DNA of 41,742 bases, from positions 1 through 41,742 of the forward strand of contig JAFDGW010000022.1 of assembly GCA_019309115.1 (NCBI GenBank), given 5' to 3'. The stretch comes from Deltaproteobacteria bacterium. Lineage in GTDB: Bacteria; Desulfobacterota; Syntrophobacteria; Syntrophobacterales; Thermodesulforhabdaceae. Position numbers and translations under genes: made by a program. The first letter of the stretch is position 1; each line of letters begins with the position of its first letter. The notes beneath the pieces were generated by a model, which was not told the origin of the DNA, searched no databases, and was given only the letters and a program-made list of their open reading frames with translations. Positions 17,056 to 25,674 of the stretch are shown in pieces.

Positions 17056-17092
17056 AAAAATAAAAACCCCAGAGCCGACTAAAGCTCTGGGG
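17056..17092 (-). terminator. Rho-independent terminator of the cobalamin riboswitch
   Basis: CCCCAGAGC (17067-17075) pairs with GCTCTGGGG (17084-17092) and, on the minus strand, is followed by TTTTTATTTTT (17056-17066). It directly follows the aptamer and is the expression platform: B12 binding should favour termination before cbiK. Confidence 0.9.
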
Positions 17093-17149
17093 ATTGCACC
17101 CGTTTTTCTTCATCCACCAGCAAGCCGCATAACCTCGTGCGGTCTTCGG

Positions 17150-17318
17150 ACCAGGCAGGTCTTCTGGCTCTCGGTTCATCCTACTTGCCGCGCCTTCCCG
17201 CTCACCTCGCGGCGAACAGTGGCCTTTTGCGGCTTTCGTCCCCGATCACAGCGGCGGGACCGCTCCCGATTTTCACGGGATTCCCTATTAAGCCCAACCA
17301 GGGCACCTGATCCTGTCT
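17150..17318 (-). promoter_or_regulatory. Cobalamin riboswitch aptamer
   Basis: On the minus strand the aptamer starts with a GATCAGGTGCCCTGGTTGGG-like segment, continues with GGGAATCCCGTG, GCGGTCCCGCCGCTGTGA and a GGGAAGGCG element, and ends with the B12 box AGCCAGAAGACCTGCCT (plus-strand 17153-17169). These are the conserved parts of the cobalamin riboswitch in order. Its terminator at 17056-17092 precedes cbiK, so it controls transcription of the cobalt chelatase by cobalamin. Confidence 0.95.
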
Positions 17319-17344
17319 GTTTATTACTTTGACAAATCATAGCT

Positions 17345-17374
17345 ATCATAAATTGGTATTTGACGATCTGTCAA
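17345..17374 (-). promoter_or_regulatory. Promoter of the riboswitch-cbiK transcript
   Basis: On the minus strand TTGACA (plus-strand 17369-17374) and TATGAT (17345-17350) are 18 bases apart, just upstream of the cobalamin aptamer. Eight-base arms CTTTGACA (17327-17334) and TGTCAAAG (17369-17376) flank the promoter as an inverted repeat. Confidence 0.7.
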
Positions 17375-17421
17375 AGACTTTTTTAGGTTGCTTGAAGTTA
17401 TTTTTTGAATACCCCCGTCTT

Positions 17422-17450
17422 TTGCTGGACAGATAAAGTGAGTTTATGTA
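17422..17450 (+). promoter_or_regulatory. Putative tRNA-Pro promoter
   Basis: TTGCTG (17422-17427) and TATGTA (17445-17450) are 17 bases apart and place a start about 7 bases beyond the -10, close to the tRNA 5' end at 17465. Confidence 0.5.
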
Positions 17451-17464
17451 ATATTTGCATAGGT

Positions 17465-17541
17465 CGGGACGTGGCTCAGTTTGGTAGAGCGCTGCGTTCG
17501 GGACGCAGAGGTCGCTGGTTCAAATCCAGTCGTCCCGACCA
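17465..17541 (+). tRNA. tRNA-Pro (anticodon CGG)
   Basis: The 77-base cloverleaf has acceptor strands CGGGACG (17465-17471) and CGTCCCG (17531-17537), discriminator A and an encoded CCA. The anticodon stem CTGCG/CGCAG encloses TTCGGGA, giving anticodon CGG for proline codon CCG. The T arm GCTGGTTCAAATCCAGT is standard. No terminator is obvious after it; the convergent radical SAM gene ends 30 bases downstream. Confidence 0.97.
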
Positions 17542-17570
17542 GCTTTTGCTTCCGTTCAGCCAGATGACTA

Positions 17571-18674
17571 TCATGCCCCGCAAAGAAGGTGCCGGTTTGC
17601 TAGCCTAACTCGTTTAAGGCCGGCGCTGAGTGCTGCATCAAGGCAGGATTCTGCGTGAGCCTTTGCAGTTGTAGAAAAATCTCGCATTTCAAACTGGGGT
17701 GCAAAACCAAGGAGTGTATAAGGAATATCGGGGTCAATCGATGCAATGAGCTTCGCTATTTGAAACACTTCCTCTTCCGTTACATACTCTGGAACCAGAA
17801 GTGTACTGAACACCACAAGCGGAGGATCCCGCCTAATTCTGAATCTCTCCGCAAGATATTTTACATTTTCGATAACCTTTTCGTTGCCGACACCACACAT
17901 AGCCATGTAAACGGGATTACTCCAGGCTTTAATATCAACTTTGATGCAACCGCCAGTCTTGAGCGAAAATTCAAGCATCTTATCAAGCCAGGGACGTGAT
18001 GCCATGCCGTTTGTTTCCCAGCAAATTCTAAGAATACTACCTTGCTTTTGCCTTAGCATTTTCTTTATCGCCCTAAAGGCAAAAGGAAGTTGGGGAGATG
18101 GATCACCTCCGAAAAAGCAGACGCAACTGGTTCTATCGTTTATCTCACCTACCAGCTCATCCACACTTCTCCAGCCACTTCGAAGATGAGCGAGCTTGAA
18201 AGACCAGTTCTGGCAGAACAAGCAATTGAGATTGCAGGCTTCAAAAAACACTGCAAGGTTGTAATAACCCACTTCTGGACCCCGTTCATAAGCAAACCTC
18301 GGATAACCGCTTCCGGTGCCTCCAGGGCATACCCAATCAGCTACACAATTGGTCGGAAGGGGATCCAAATACGCAGAAAACTTACCCCTCAAATTGCCAT
18401 CTAGAGCGAACGATTTAGGCTCCCCCTTTCTAATTCCGCAAAAGCCGGTCTCAGACGGCCCCAGAGAACAACCCAGCACGCAGATTTTACATTTCCTACC
18501 ATTGGAATTCCTTGGTACCTCTTCCGGCAAATGGAACCGTTGCCTACTTTTTAAATGGACGTTTCGGATCCTTGATTCCACATCGTGCCACTTGTTAAGG
18601 AGGCACTCCCGGCAAACACCCAGCACCGAACCGGCATTTTCTACAACTTTACCACATAAGGAGCAAACCAGCAT
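17571..18674 (-). CDS. Radical SAM protein, PflA/AmrS-like (COG1180 type)
   Basis: The 367-residue protein has a radical SAM motif CNLNCLFC (C147, C151, C154) followed by FFGGDPSPQ, CWETNGM and KVDIKAW, the usual order in pyruvate formate-lyase activase-like enzymes. The N-terminal 80 residues add extra cysteine pairs (C4/C7, C21/C24, C62/C65, C69, C79) that may hold zinc or another cluster. The closest recognised group is the AmrS-like branch; the substrate is unknown. It starts three bases after the hypB stop, which suggests translational coupling with the nickel-insertion genes. Whether it serves hydrogenase or CODH maturation is open. Confidence 0.85.
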   Translation of the reverse strand: MLVCSLCGKVVENAGSVLGVCRECLLNKWHDVESRIRNVHLKSRQRFHLPEEVPRNSNGRKCKICVLGCSLGPSETGFCGIRKGEPKSFALDGNLRGKFSAYLDPLPTNCVADWVCPGGTGSGYPRFAYERGPEVGYYNLAVFFEACNLNCLFCQNWSFKLAHLRSGWRSVDELVGEINDRTSCVCFFGGDPSPQLPFAFRAIKKMLRQKQGSILRICWETNGMASRPWLDKMLEFSLKTGGCIKVDIKAWSNPVYMAMCGVGNEKVIENVKYLAERFRIRRDPPLVVFSTLLVPEYVTEEEVFQIAKLIASIDPDIPYTLLGFAPQFEMRDFSTTAKAHAESCLDAALSAGLKRVRLANRHLLCGA

Positions 18675-18677
18675 CTT

Positions 18678-19358
18678 CTACCACCAATTGACTTCCCCGT
18701 AATGTTGGTCCAACTCACTTTCCAACCATTTAACCCATTGGGAAATCCCTCGACCGGTTTTGCAGGAAATTTCAAAGATAATCTGATGGGGGTTAAGCTT
18801 CTTACATTCCTTCCTGATTTTTTCAACGTCAAAATCGATATAAGGTAAAAGATCGATTTTATTGATCAAAAGAACGGAAGACATTCGAAACATAAGGGGA
18901 TACTTTAAAGCCTTATCATCTCCCTCCGTTACACTGAGAATCATAATCTTGCGATGCTCGCCCAGGTTAAATTCGGCAGGACAAACAAGGTTTCCCACAT
19001 TTTCGATAATCAGAAGATCAATAGATGATAAATCCAGAGCATCCAGTGCAGATCTTATCATTGACGGATCCAGATGACATGCCCCACCTGTATTTATCTG
19101 AACCACAGGAACATTCGTTTTCTGAATGCGCTCAGCATCTTCGGAAGATTGAATGTCTCCTTCAATAACCCCAACACTTATTTGATCACTCAGGGCTCTT
19201 ATCGTTTGCTCCAGCAAACTGGTCTTCCCTGCACCCGGGGAACTCATGAGATTGATAACAAAGACCTTCGCCTTATCGAAAATTCTGCGGTTTTCCTGAG
19301 CCAACCTCTCATGAGCTTCTAAAATATTTCTAATTACCGGAATTTGAACCTTCTCCAT
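18678..19358 (-). CDS. hypB: Hydrogenase nickel incorporation GTPase HypB
   Basis: HypB is the GTPase that helps deliver nickel to hydrogenases. The 226-residue product has the P-loop PGAGKTS (41-47), GDIQSSEDAERI, the metal-binding CH pair in GGACHLDP (C94, H95), C126 in LVCPAEFN and the guanine motif NKID (166-169). It lacks the N-terminal CCG motif and the histidine-rich stretch that store nickel in some HypB proteins. ATG 19358 is chosen behind GGGGAAG; the longer in-frame start at 19409 lies well inside hypA. Its first 29 bases overlap hypA. No hydrogenase structural gene or hypCDEF is in the window. Confidence 0.94.
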   Translation of the reverse strand: MEKVQIPVIRNILEAHERLAQENRRIFDKAKVFVINLMSSPGAGKTSLLEQTIRALSDQISVGVIEGDIQSSEDAERIQKTNVPVVQINTGGACHLDPSMIRSALDALDLSSIDLLIIENVGNLVCPAEFNLGEHRKIMILSVTEGDDKALKYPLMFRMSSVLLINKIDLLPYIDFDVEKIRKECKKLNPHQIIFEISCKTGRGISQWVKWLESELDQHYGEVNWW

Positions 19359-19710
19359 CACATCTTCCCCTGACTCCCTCAACAGAAACAACCATAAGCT
19401 CTCTGCCACTCACGCACTCTGTCGCAACAAAAGAACATTCAGGACATTCAAAGGAAAAATTTTCCACTTCAAACACTTCACCACAATTCGAACACCTTGC
19501 AACAACAGGGGTCACTTCGATAATCAATTTAGCCCCGCTGGCGGCGGTGTGATTTGCCAATATGGAGAAACAAAACTCCAGAGACTTGGGTACCACCGCA
19601 GCCATTTCCCCAACTTGAACTACTACTCGATCCACCATAATAAGATTATGATCTTCCGCTTCGGCCAAGACAACATCCAAAAGTGCTTGCGCAATGGCCA
19701 TTTCGTGCAT
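19330..19710 (-). CDS. hypA: Hydrogenase nickel chaperone HypA
   Basis: HypA binds nickel and zinc and hands nickel to hydrogenase precursors together with HypB. The 126-residue protein begins MHEMAIAQAL, where H2 is the nickel ligand, and has a zinc site CSNC (C73, C76) and CPEC (C89, C92). The conserved start at 19710 is used; an upstream in-frame start at 19743 would bury the essential MHE terminus. The 3' end runs past the hypB start, a tight coupling. It lies 42 bases after ssb on the same strand. Confidence 0.94.
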   Translation of the reverse strand: MHEMAIAQALLDVVLAEAEDHNLIMVDRVVVQVGEMAAVVPKSLEFCFSILANHTAASGAKLIIEVTPVVARCSNCGEVFEVENFSFECPECSFVATECVSGRELMVVSVEGVRGRCDGEGSNSGN

Positions 19711-19752
19711 TTGTCCTACCCTACATCCGCAAAGCAAGACCATTTATGTCTA

Positions 19753-20241
19753 TCAAAAGGGAATGTCGTCTTCATCGGCCGGTTTATTCGGATCTGGGGG
19801 AAGAGGTGGCAATGCTTCAGCAAGTCCTCCGTCTGCCTCCGGGGCTTTATTAGTGTCCGGCGTAGTTGACTCAACACCGCGAGTTCCTGCACGTTGAGAC
19901 GCACCACCCGCTGAATCCAGAAACTGTATTTCCCGAGCAACCACTTCAGTGGTGTAACGCCTTATTCCCTGACTATCTTCCCATTGCTGAGTTCTTAACC
20001 TTCCCTCAACGTAAACCAGCCTGCCTTTGCTGAGATAATTTCCACAGGTTTCGGCCAGTTTTCCGAACACAACAACCCTGTGCCATTCCGTTCGGTCCTC
20101 CCAATTACCTTCACCGGCAGGAACCCGATCCGTTGTAGCGATGTTAAACCGCGCAATGGCCGTCCCATTGGGTGCAAAACGCAAATCCGGATCGGCCCCC
20201 AAACGCCCAACCAGTATAACCTTGTTGATTCCCCGACTCAT
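19753..20241 (-). CDS. ssb: Single-stranded DNA-binding protein
   Basis: SSB coats single-stranded DNA in replication, recombination and repair. The 162-residue protein has an OB-fold over residues 1-110 (start MSRGINKVILVGRLGADPDLR, WHRVVVFGKLAE, GRLVYVEGRLRTQQWED in segments), a proline- and acid-rich linker and the C-terminal tip DDIPF that recruits partner proteins. The opening segment is typical of the family and supports ATG 20241. It lies 22 bases downstream of tamB and just ahead of hypA. Confidence 0.96.
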   Translation of the reverse strand: MSRGINKVILVGRLGADPDLRFAPNGTAIARFNIATTDRVPAGEGNWEDRTEWHRVVVFGKLAETCGNYLSKGRLVYVEGRLRTQQWEDSQGIRRYTTEVVAREIQFLDSAGGASQRAGTRGVESTTPDTNKAPEADGGLAEALPPLPPDPNKPADEDDIPF

Positions 20242-20263
20242 CTTTATTCATCTCTCCCTTCGG

Positions 20264-23200
20264 CTAGTCTCCAAAGTCGTAACGCCACAAAACATCCACG
20301 CCACTATTTCCAGATCCTCCTATTTGACTCTGGATAGAAATGTGACGGTTAACTCTGTATTCTATGTCAACCTTATCTTCTCTCCCCTCTGTTACATCTT
20401 TTTCATAAGTAACATAAAAATCCGGCGTCAGGTATTTACCTATTTCCAGAACCTCTGAACCCGATTCTCCGCGTCTGAAATTCAAAATATCCGGTGTAAA
20501 AGGGGTATTACCAAGAAGTTCTTTAAAAATCCTCGAAGCCTTTGACCCCAGCAGCAAAGCTGCCTGCTCCTGCATACTGACGCTTTCTCTCGCCGTAAGC
20601 TGCCTGGCAGGTCTGCCAAACAACAAATATGACAACGCATCTACCTCACTCATACTTGGTACACCAGACAGATGAAACTCTGGTTCCGTAACCCTACCTT
20701 TTATCTCAACCCGAACCACCACCTCATCAACCTGCTTCTCCCCCACAATATCAAGCCCAGGATCTGGTGGATACACTCCCCTAAATTCAACCTGCCCTTT
20801 TACAATCTTGAGTCTAATGCTCTGGAAGGAGTACCAACCCCGCTTACTGGCAATTCTTCCAAAAAGATGGAGGTCATCATTCGGCCTTTTCACAACGCGT
20901 ATGTTACCAGATACCTCAGTTTCAATTCCCAAACCCCGCACCCACGCATTTCCTCCGGAACAATCAACGTTCAGATCCATGTCCAGACGTTCAAATACAG
21001 TACTGGAGCTTTCTTCAACGAGCTCCCCTTCACCTTCATCTTCAACGATCTCTACTTCTGGAAAGCTTTTATTTATGGCATCGCTCAATTCGTCCAAATC
21101 AAGAACCACTTTGATGGTTTGAAAATCACCCCGCAACGAAATTACATCGTTATCTTTTATCAATAACTCCGACTTTCCCGAAACTACTCCATCAATCCCG
21201 TAAAACTTGGGAACGTGCAATTTCTCAATTGTCATGGAAAGTTCTGCACCACGAAGTCCCTTGGCAAAGGGTAAAAACCCTGTCGCTTTAATACGACCAT
21301 CCAGAGAGCGGGCCGTCAGAGAAGTCAATGTTACACCGTTATTGGAAAGTTCAAAACTCCCGTTAATGTTGGAAATAGAATATTGGGCCCGGTCTGACAG
21401 TGCAAAGCCAGCATCTACAATCTTTCCCGCACCCCGAATTTCCGGCTCAACGACCGTGCCACTCACATCAACGTCGACCGATACCGTCCCGTGTAAACTA
21501 ACCTGACGATGGATAATCCCTTTGAAATCACCAAGGTCAATTCCTTCCATAACCAGTGACCCGACAACCGGCCTTTCCTTCTCAATGACAAAAGATCGAA
21601 AACCTAATTCACTCGGCTTGAAGGCTATATGAGCCGGAATTTTTAAAGACCCCATACACTTGCCATTACACACAGGGGTATCTATCTTGAAGCTAAAAGA
21701 AGTTATACCTTCAGAGGTCGAACAACTTGATAAAGTTATGCGGTTCCAGCTGAACTTACTATTCTGATCGGAAATGACCAGCGAGCCGTTATTGACCGAG
21801 ATATCGGCATCCCATATGAGTAAACCGGATTCAGTTTGTGCCTCTATACGGCCGCTCAAAGAAAAAGGAGAAAATCTCATACTGGAGAATTTTAGAATCT
21901 CTCCGGGAATTACAAATTTATCGACATCTAAACGGCACGCAAACGTTTTATTAGACAATAAGCTTCCACTTGCTGTAAGAAATCCACCCTTTACTTGTTT
22001 CACATCAAAATTTTTTAAAAGATAACCCCTTCTCCCAACCCGGAGATTCCCTGAAACGTGATACCTTTCCTTCGAGCCCCATTGGAAAAATCCATCTTCA
22101 ACTGTGATTTCAGGCGTACTCCAGATATCGTTAACCTTTCCCTTTAAATGAAGGCTCTTAAGGCGAACCCCCTTCCCCAAAATATTAAACCTTAGCAAAC
22201 TGTTGATCTGTTCCAACGTGGCGGAAAGATTAATTTTTTCGCCATACCCCGAATAGCCAAGACCATTCGCCTCAATGCGTATTTTTCGCGTTCCCTCCCG
22301 ATTGATTCCCTTACTGATGCCTTCAAAATCAACAGCTGTAGCCCTGATATTGTGGAATTCAAATCCCGATATGCGACCGGAAGCATCGATCACCGGATTA
22401 TTCAGCTTTCCCTCGAATTTAACGACTGTGCCCAACGCTCCCTTCAAGCCAGCTAACTGATGAAAGATAAGGGATAGTTTTTGCAAATCCAAGTTAGCAA
22501 CTTTAAAAAGACCATCTAATGTTCCGTTTTTAACAATTAGTCCCAAATTACCGGAAATGCTTCTGGAACTTGCTTGAGCCTTTGCCTGAATTAACCATTT
22601 ATCGAAAGTCGTAAGACACCGCTCCCGGCATGTGCCGCGTAGGCTACCTCGGAACGCAAGGTTAGAAAAATCATGCCAGTTTATCAAAGTATTCCAATTC
22701 ACCTTAACAAAACCAATGGACGAAGCTAAATCGCCAGCACCATGTCTCGTCAATGAACTCCGGAAAGAGGCAAGCCCAGATAATCTTCCACTGACGAAGC
22801 CATGGTCGGCCAACGCACCTGCCACACGCAGAAAAAGCAGATCCGGAAAGAACCTTGCTTTGAAACGGAGGTGCGACATTTTATGATTGCTCATAAATAC
22901 AGCACTTCCTAAATCTGCTTCAATATCCAGCCGAAAGTCCCTGAGGCTGTGCCATTTTCCATGAAACGATGAATGACCTTTTGCTTGTAACAATGGCTCC
23001 CTTATGTCGGCCATCAACTTGCCCAAAAAGGAAAATCCACCCCGATCTCCAGGCTCTTTCAGTACTCTCATGTTCAACTCAACACGATTCCTCTTGCCAC
23101 TCCATAACTGAATGTCAGTTTCAACCATTTCCTTTGAAAAATCAATTTCGGCACCACCTGCAAAGGTTCGTGCACGCTTAAGATAAGGACTTAAGTATCG

Positions 23201-23959
23201 AAAATGACGCGGATTCACTCGATGCAGGTCAAGGGCTAGCGTTCCCTTCCGTTCCGCAAAAACGTATTTACCAGAAGCAGATAGCATCAGGGCCGGCACC
23301 ATCCGCAGATTAACCCTCTTGAATGAAACGCCCTTCCCCGTAAGCTCAAGTTCACCACTTGCCGAAACCGTTCCCAACAGAGGGTTCCGAATACTGGCAG
23401 AAAGCCGCGCAATATCGAGCTGAAGCAGGCCTTTGTTCATGTTCAAGTTTGAATTCAATATCACGCTAATGTTTCTGACACCCGTGGTAACTCTACCGTC
23501 CTGAATTACATAAAAGCTTCCATCATGAATTAGTACGGAAGGGACAAAGTTTAAAAAGCTCGAAAAGCCTTGAAACCTCCCTTTGGCGTTTTTATCCTTC
23601 CGGGCTGGTAAAAAAGTGAACTCTCCCGACTTTGATAATTTACCAATAAAGACTGGCTTTTTAAAAAAGATACGATCAACCATTATATAAGGCTTGTTCC
23701 TGGTCAATCCGCAGGAAATGACAATTTCGTCCCCTTGAAAGACCTCTGTGCCGCTGTATGTTACAAATACTTTCTTTATAGAGATGCCTTGCCACGGGTT
23801 TATAGAAAGATCACGCCATTCAATTTTCCATCCAGTCCCGGCCGTTATGCGATGAACGACTACTCTAAGGATTCTATTTTGCACAGGAGGTAACAACAAC
23901 ACGAAAACGGCAAGAAAAAGCAGAAAAAGCGTTCCCAACAAAAGCCATCGAATTTTCAC
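20264..23959 (-). CDS. tamB: Translocation/assembly module protein TamB-like (DUF490)
   Basis: This 1231-residue inner-membrane-anchored periplasmic protein has one N-terminal membrane segment (about residues 5-26, WLLLGTLFLLFLAVFVLLL) and then a long beta-rich AsmA/TamB-type region with many alternating hydrophobic strands. The C-terminal about 300 residues match DUF490: VRVEIKGRVTEPEFHLSG, DALSYLLFGRPARQL, and a final strand-rich segment ending LWRYDFGD. TamB-like proteins bridge inner and outer membranes and move phospholipid or help outer-membrane protein assembly. No tamA is adjacent. The start is close to a hydrophobic signal anchor, which supports ATG 23959. Confidence 0.9.
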   Translation of the reverse strand: MKIRWLLLGTLFLLFLAVFVLLLPPVQNRILRVVVHRITAGTGWKIEWRDLSINPWQGISIKKVFVTYSGTEVFQGDEIVISCGLTRNKPYIMVDRIFFKKPVFIGKLSKSGEFTFLPARKDKNAKGRFQGFSSFLNFVPSVLIHDGSFYVIQDGRVTTGVRNISVILNSNLNMNKGLLQLDIARLSASIRNPLLGTVSASGELELTGKGVSFKRVNLRMVPALMLSASGKYVFAERKGTLALDLHRVNPRHFRYLSPYLKRARTFAGGAEIDFSKEMVETDIQLWSGKRNRVELNMRVLKEPGDRGGFSFLGKLMADIREPLLQAKGHSSFHGKWHSLRDFRLDIEADLGSAVFMSNHKMSHLRFKARFFPDLLFLRVAGALADHGFVSGRLSGLASFRSSLTRHGAGDLASSIGFVKVNWNTLINWHDFSNLAFRGSLRGTCRERCLTTFDKWLIQAKAQASSRSISGNLGLIVKNGTLDGLFKVANLDLQKLSLIFHQLAGLKGALGTVVKFEGKLNNPVIDASGRISGFEFHNIRATAVDFEGISKGINREGTRKIRIEANGLGYSGYGEKINLSATLEQINSLLRFNILGKGVRLKSLHLKGKVNDIWSTPEITVEDGFFQWGSKERYHVSGNLRVGRRGYLLKNFDVKQVKGGFLTASGSLLSNKTFACRLDVDKFVIPGEILKFSSMRFSPFSLSGRIEAQTESGLLIWDADISVNNGSLVISDQNSKFSWNRITLSSCSTSEGITSFSFKIDTPVCNGKCMGSLKIPAHIAFKPSELGFRSFVIEKERPVVGSLVMEGIDLGDFKGIIHRQVSLHGTVSVDVDVSGTVVEPEIRGAGKIVDAGFALSDRAQYSISNINGSFELSNNGVTLTSLTARSLDGRIKATGFLPFAKGLRGAELSMTIEKLHVPKFYGIDGVVSGKSELLIKDNDVISLRGDFQTIKVVLDLDELSDAINKSFPEVEIVEDEGEGELVEESSSTVFERLDMDLNVDCSGGNAWVRGLGIETEVSGNIRVVKRPNDDLHLFGRIASKRGWYSFQSIRLKIVKGQVEFRGVYPPDPGLDIVGEKQVDEVVVRVEIKGRVTEPEFHLSGVPSMSEVDALSYLLFGRPARQLTARESVSMQEQAALLLGSKASRIFKELLGNTPFTPDILNFRRGESGSEVLEIGKYLTPDFYVTYEKDVTEGREDKVDIEYRVNRHISIQSQIGGSGNSGVDVLWRYDFGD

Positions 23960-24075
23960 CGAAAAACCTCATTCCGTTTACACGAGCACTTTTATTTGTA
24001 GTTTGAATTTTAGTATGATACCCATGATTTGTCGATAGCGACTCATAAAACGAACTGAAGTAAGGAGTTTCTCGG

Positions 24076-25095
24076 ATGAAAGCAATGATTCTTCGCGAAT
24101 GCGCTCCCATTGAAACGTCTCCTTTGCGATTCGAAGAAATAGAAGACCCCGTTCCCGGCAAAGGGGAAATCAGGGTGCGGGTCGAAGTGTGTGGAATTTG
24201 CAGAACGGATCTTCATGTAATTGAAGCAGAGTTACCACCCCTTGGCCGTCCGGTTATTCCAGGTCATCAGATAGTTGGAAAGGTGGATATGCTTGGCGAA
24301 GGTTGCAAGCGCTTCAAGGTAGGCGACAGGGTGGGAATAGCTTGGCTGAGACACACCTGCGGAAGGTGCAATCACTGCGTTAATGGTCAAGAAAACCTCT
24401 GTGAATCTCAATTATTTACCGGCTATCATGCCGATGGAGGCTACGCTGAGTACGCGGTGGTCGAAGAAGACTTTGCCTATCCCATACCGGACAATTTCTC
24501 CCCCATCTTTGCTGCTCCGCTGCTGTGCGCTGGAATTATCGGCTACCGCGCGTTGAAACGAAGTGGGTGCCAGCCCGGTGATTCCATCGCTATATTCGGT
24601 TTCGGTTCGTCAGCCCACATTGTGATGCAGATTCTCAATCACTGGAAATGCGATGTTTTTGTTGTAACACGGGGCAAAGAACATCAAGAACTGGCCATGT
24701 CAATGGGAGCAAAATGGGTTGGCGCAAAGGCTTCTGAAATGCCGGGAAAGGTGAAGTCGGCCATTATTTTTGCCCCGGCTGGGAATCTTGTACCGGACGC
24801 ACTTGAACAACTAGAAAAGGGAGGCACCCTTTCTCTTGCGGGAATTTACATGACCCCAATACCGTCTCTGGACTACGAAAAGCACCTTTTTTACGAGAAA
24901 AACGTACATAGCGTAACGGCCAACACCCGCCAAGACGGCCTGGAACTTCTCAGGCTTGCTGCCGAAATACCCATACAACCTCATGTGGAAACCTTTCCAC
25001 TGGAACGAGCCAATGAGGCGTTGCAGGCTCTCAAAGCGGGAACCATCAGAGGAACCGGGATATTGCTGGTGGGTTATAATGACGAAAAGCTATAG
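24076..25095 (+). CDS. Zinc-dependent alcohol dehydrogenase family protein
   Basis: The 339-residue medium-chain dehydrogenase/reductase has the catalytic zinc ligands C42 (CGICRTDLH) and H64 (PGHQIVG), the structural zinc cysteines C95, C98, C101 and C109 (CGRCNHC...C), and an NAD(P)-binding GFGSSAH segment in place of the common GxGxxG. The LxxAGIIGYRALK stretch is typical of this branch. Substrate is probably a small alcohol or aldehyde; it cannot be fixed. AAGGAG lies ahead of ATG 24076, and a TATGAT -10 (24014-24019) with a weak TTTATT -35 gives a possible promoter. It is divergent from tamB and 24 bases before a BON-domain lipoprotein gene. Confidence 0.9.
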   Translation: MKAMILRECAPIETSPLRFEEIEDPVPGKGEIRVRVEVCGICRTDLHVIEAELPPLGRPVIPGHQIVGKVDMLGEGCKRFKVGDRVGIAWLRHTCGRCNHCVNGQENLCESQLFTGYHADGGYAEYAVVEEDFAYPIPDNFSPIFAAPLLCAGIIGYRALKRSGCQPGDSIAIFGFGSSAHIVMQILNHWKCDVFVVTRGKEHQELAMSMGAKWVGAKASEMPGKVKSAIIFAPAGNLVPDALEQLEKGGTLSLAGIYMTPIPSLDYEKHLFYEKNVHSVTANTRQDGLELLRLAAEIPIQPHVETFPLERANEALQALKAGTIRGTGILLVGYNDEKL

Positions 25096-25119
25096 TAAGC
25101 CTGTGGAGGGTTCAACTTT

Positions 25120-25431
25120 ATGAAAAGAAAAGTAATTATTCTCCTTATCTTGCTTCTTGTGGGAGTCATCTCATTATCCAGTTGCAGAACCCCGGCTGGC
25201 AGAACTCCAGGCGAAGTCATAGATGATGCCACCATAACCGCTGCGGTAAAGGCAAAACTTTTTCGGGATCCTTACTTGAGCGGGTTTGCTATTTCCGTAA
25301 CCACGTTCAAAGGGGAAGTAACCCTCACGGGCGCAGTAGGCACGGAATTCCAGCGGGAACGAGCAACCGCCGTGGCACGCTCTGTTCCAGGCGTACGGGC
25401 AGTACACAACCTTCTTAAATTAAAATACTGA
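25120..25431 (+). CDS. BON-domain lipoprotein
   Basis: The 103-residue protein has a lipoprotein signal peptide (basic MKRK start, hydrophobic IILLILLLVGVI core, lipobox LSSC with C22) followed by one BON domain of about 65 residues (DDATITAAVKAKL through GVRAVHNLL). BON proteins such as OsmY and DolP associate with phospholipid membranes; this form is anchored to the outer or inner membrane. TGTGGAGG lies ahead of the ATG. It is probably co-transcribed with the alcohol dehydrogenase gene. Confidence 0.88.
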   Translation: MKRKVIILLILLLVGVISLSSCRTPAGRTPGEVIDDATITAAVKAKLFRDPYLSGFAISVTTFKGEVTLTGAVGTEFQRERATAVARSVPGVRAVHNLLKLKY

Positions 25432-25457
25432 CAACAAATAATGGGTAATTTGTTGTC
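25430..25457. terminator. Inverted repeat after the BON lipoprotein gene
   Basis: GACAACAAAT (25430-25439) and ATTTGTTGTC (25448-25457) form a 10-bp stem with an 8-base loop that begins in the stop codon. There is no T tract, so terminator activity is uncertain. The remaining 215 bases to the mod start show a short GAATCC/GGATTC repeat near 25570-25587 and no gene. Confidence 0.45.
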
Positions 25458-25674
25458 CAGGTATTGGGGAGCACTTCATTGTATTGTGGAGAGACGAATG
25501 CAGTATGGAGGGGTGCGGAAAAAGTACAAACATGCGGTAAGTGCTATCGGAAGCGTGGTATTATGCAGGAGAATCCAAAATAGGATTCGCTCCATGCGCA
25601 CCGCATGTGGTGCTGCTCAATTCCATCGTTAATCTCCCGAATCAGGATATGAGAAAGCCGACAGGGAGAACCTG

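Noticed and set aside
16952-17179. Longer CbiK start at 17179
   Set aside because: The extra reading runs through the riboswitch and terminator; ATG 16951 has AAGGAGG and a clean signal peptide.
25441-25674. Additional small gene or CRISPR-like repeats between the BON lipoprotein and mod
   Set aside because: No regularly spaced repeats and no reading with a plausible start and family; only short inverted repeats are visible.
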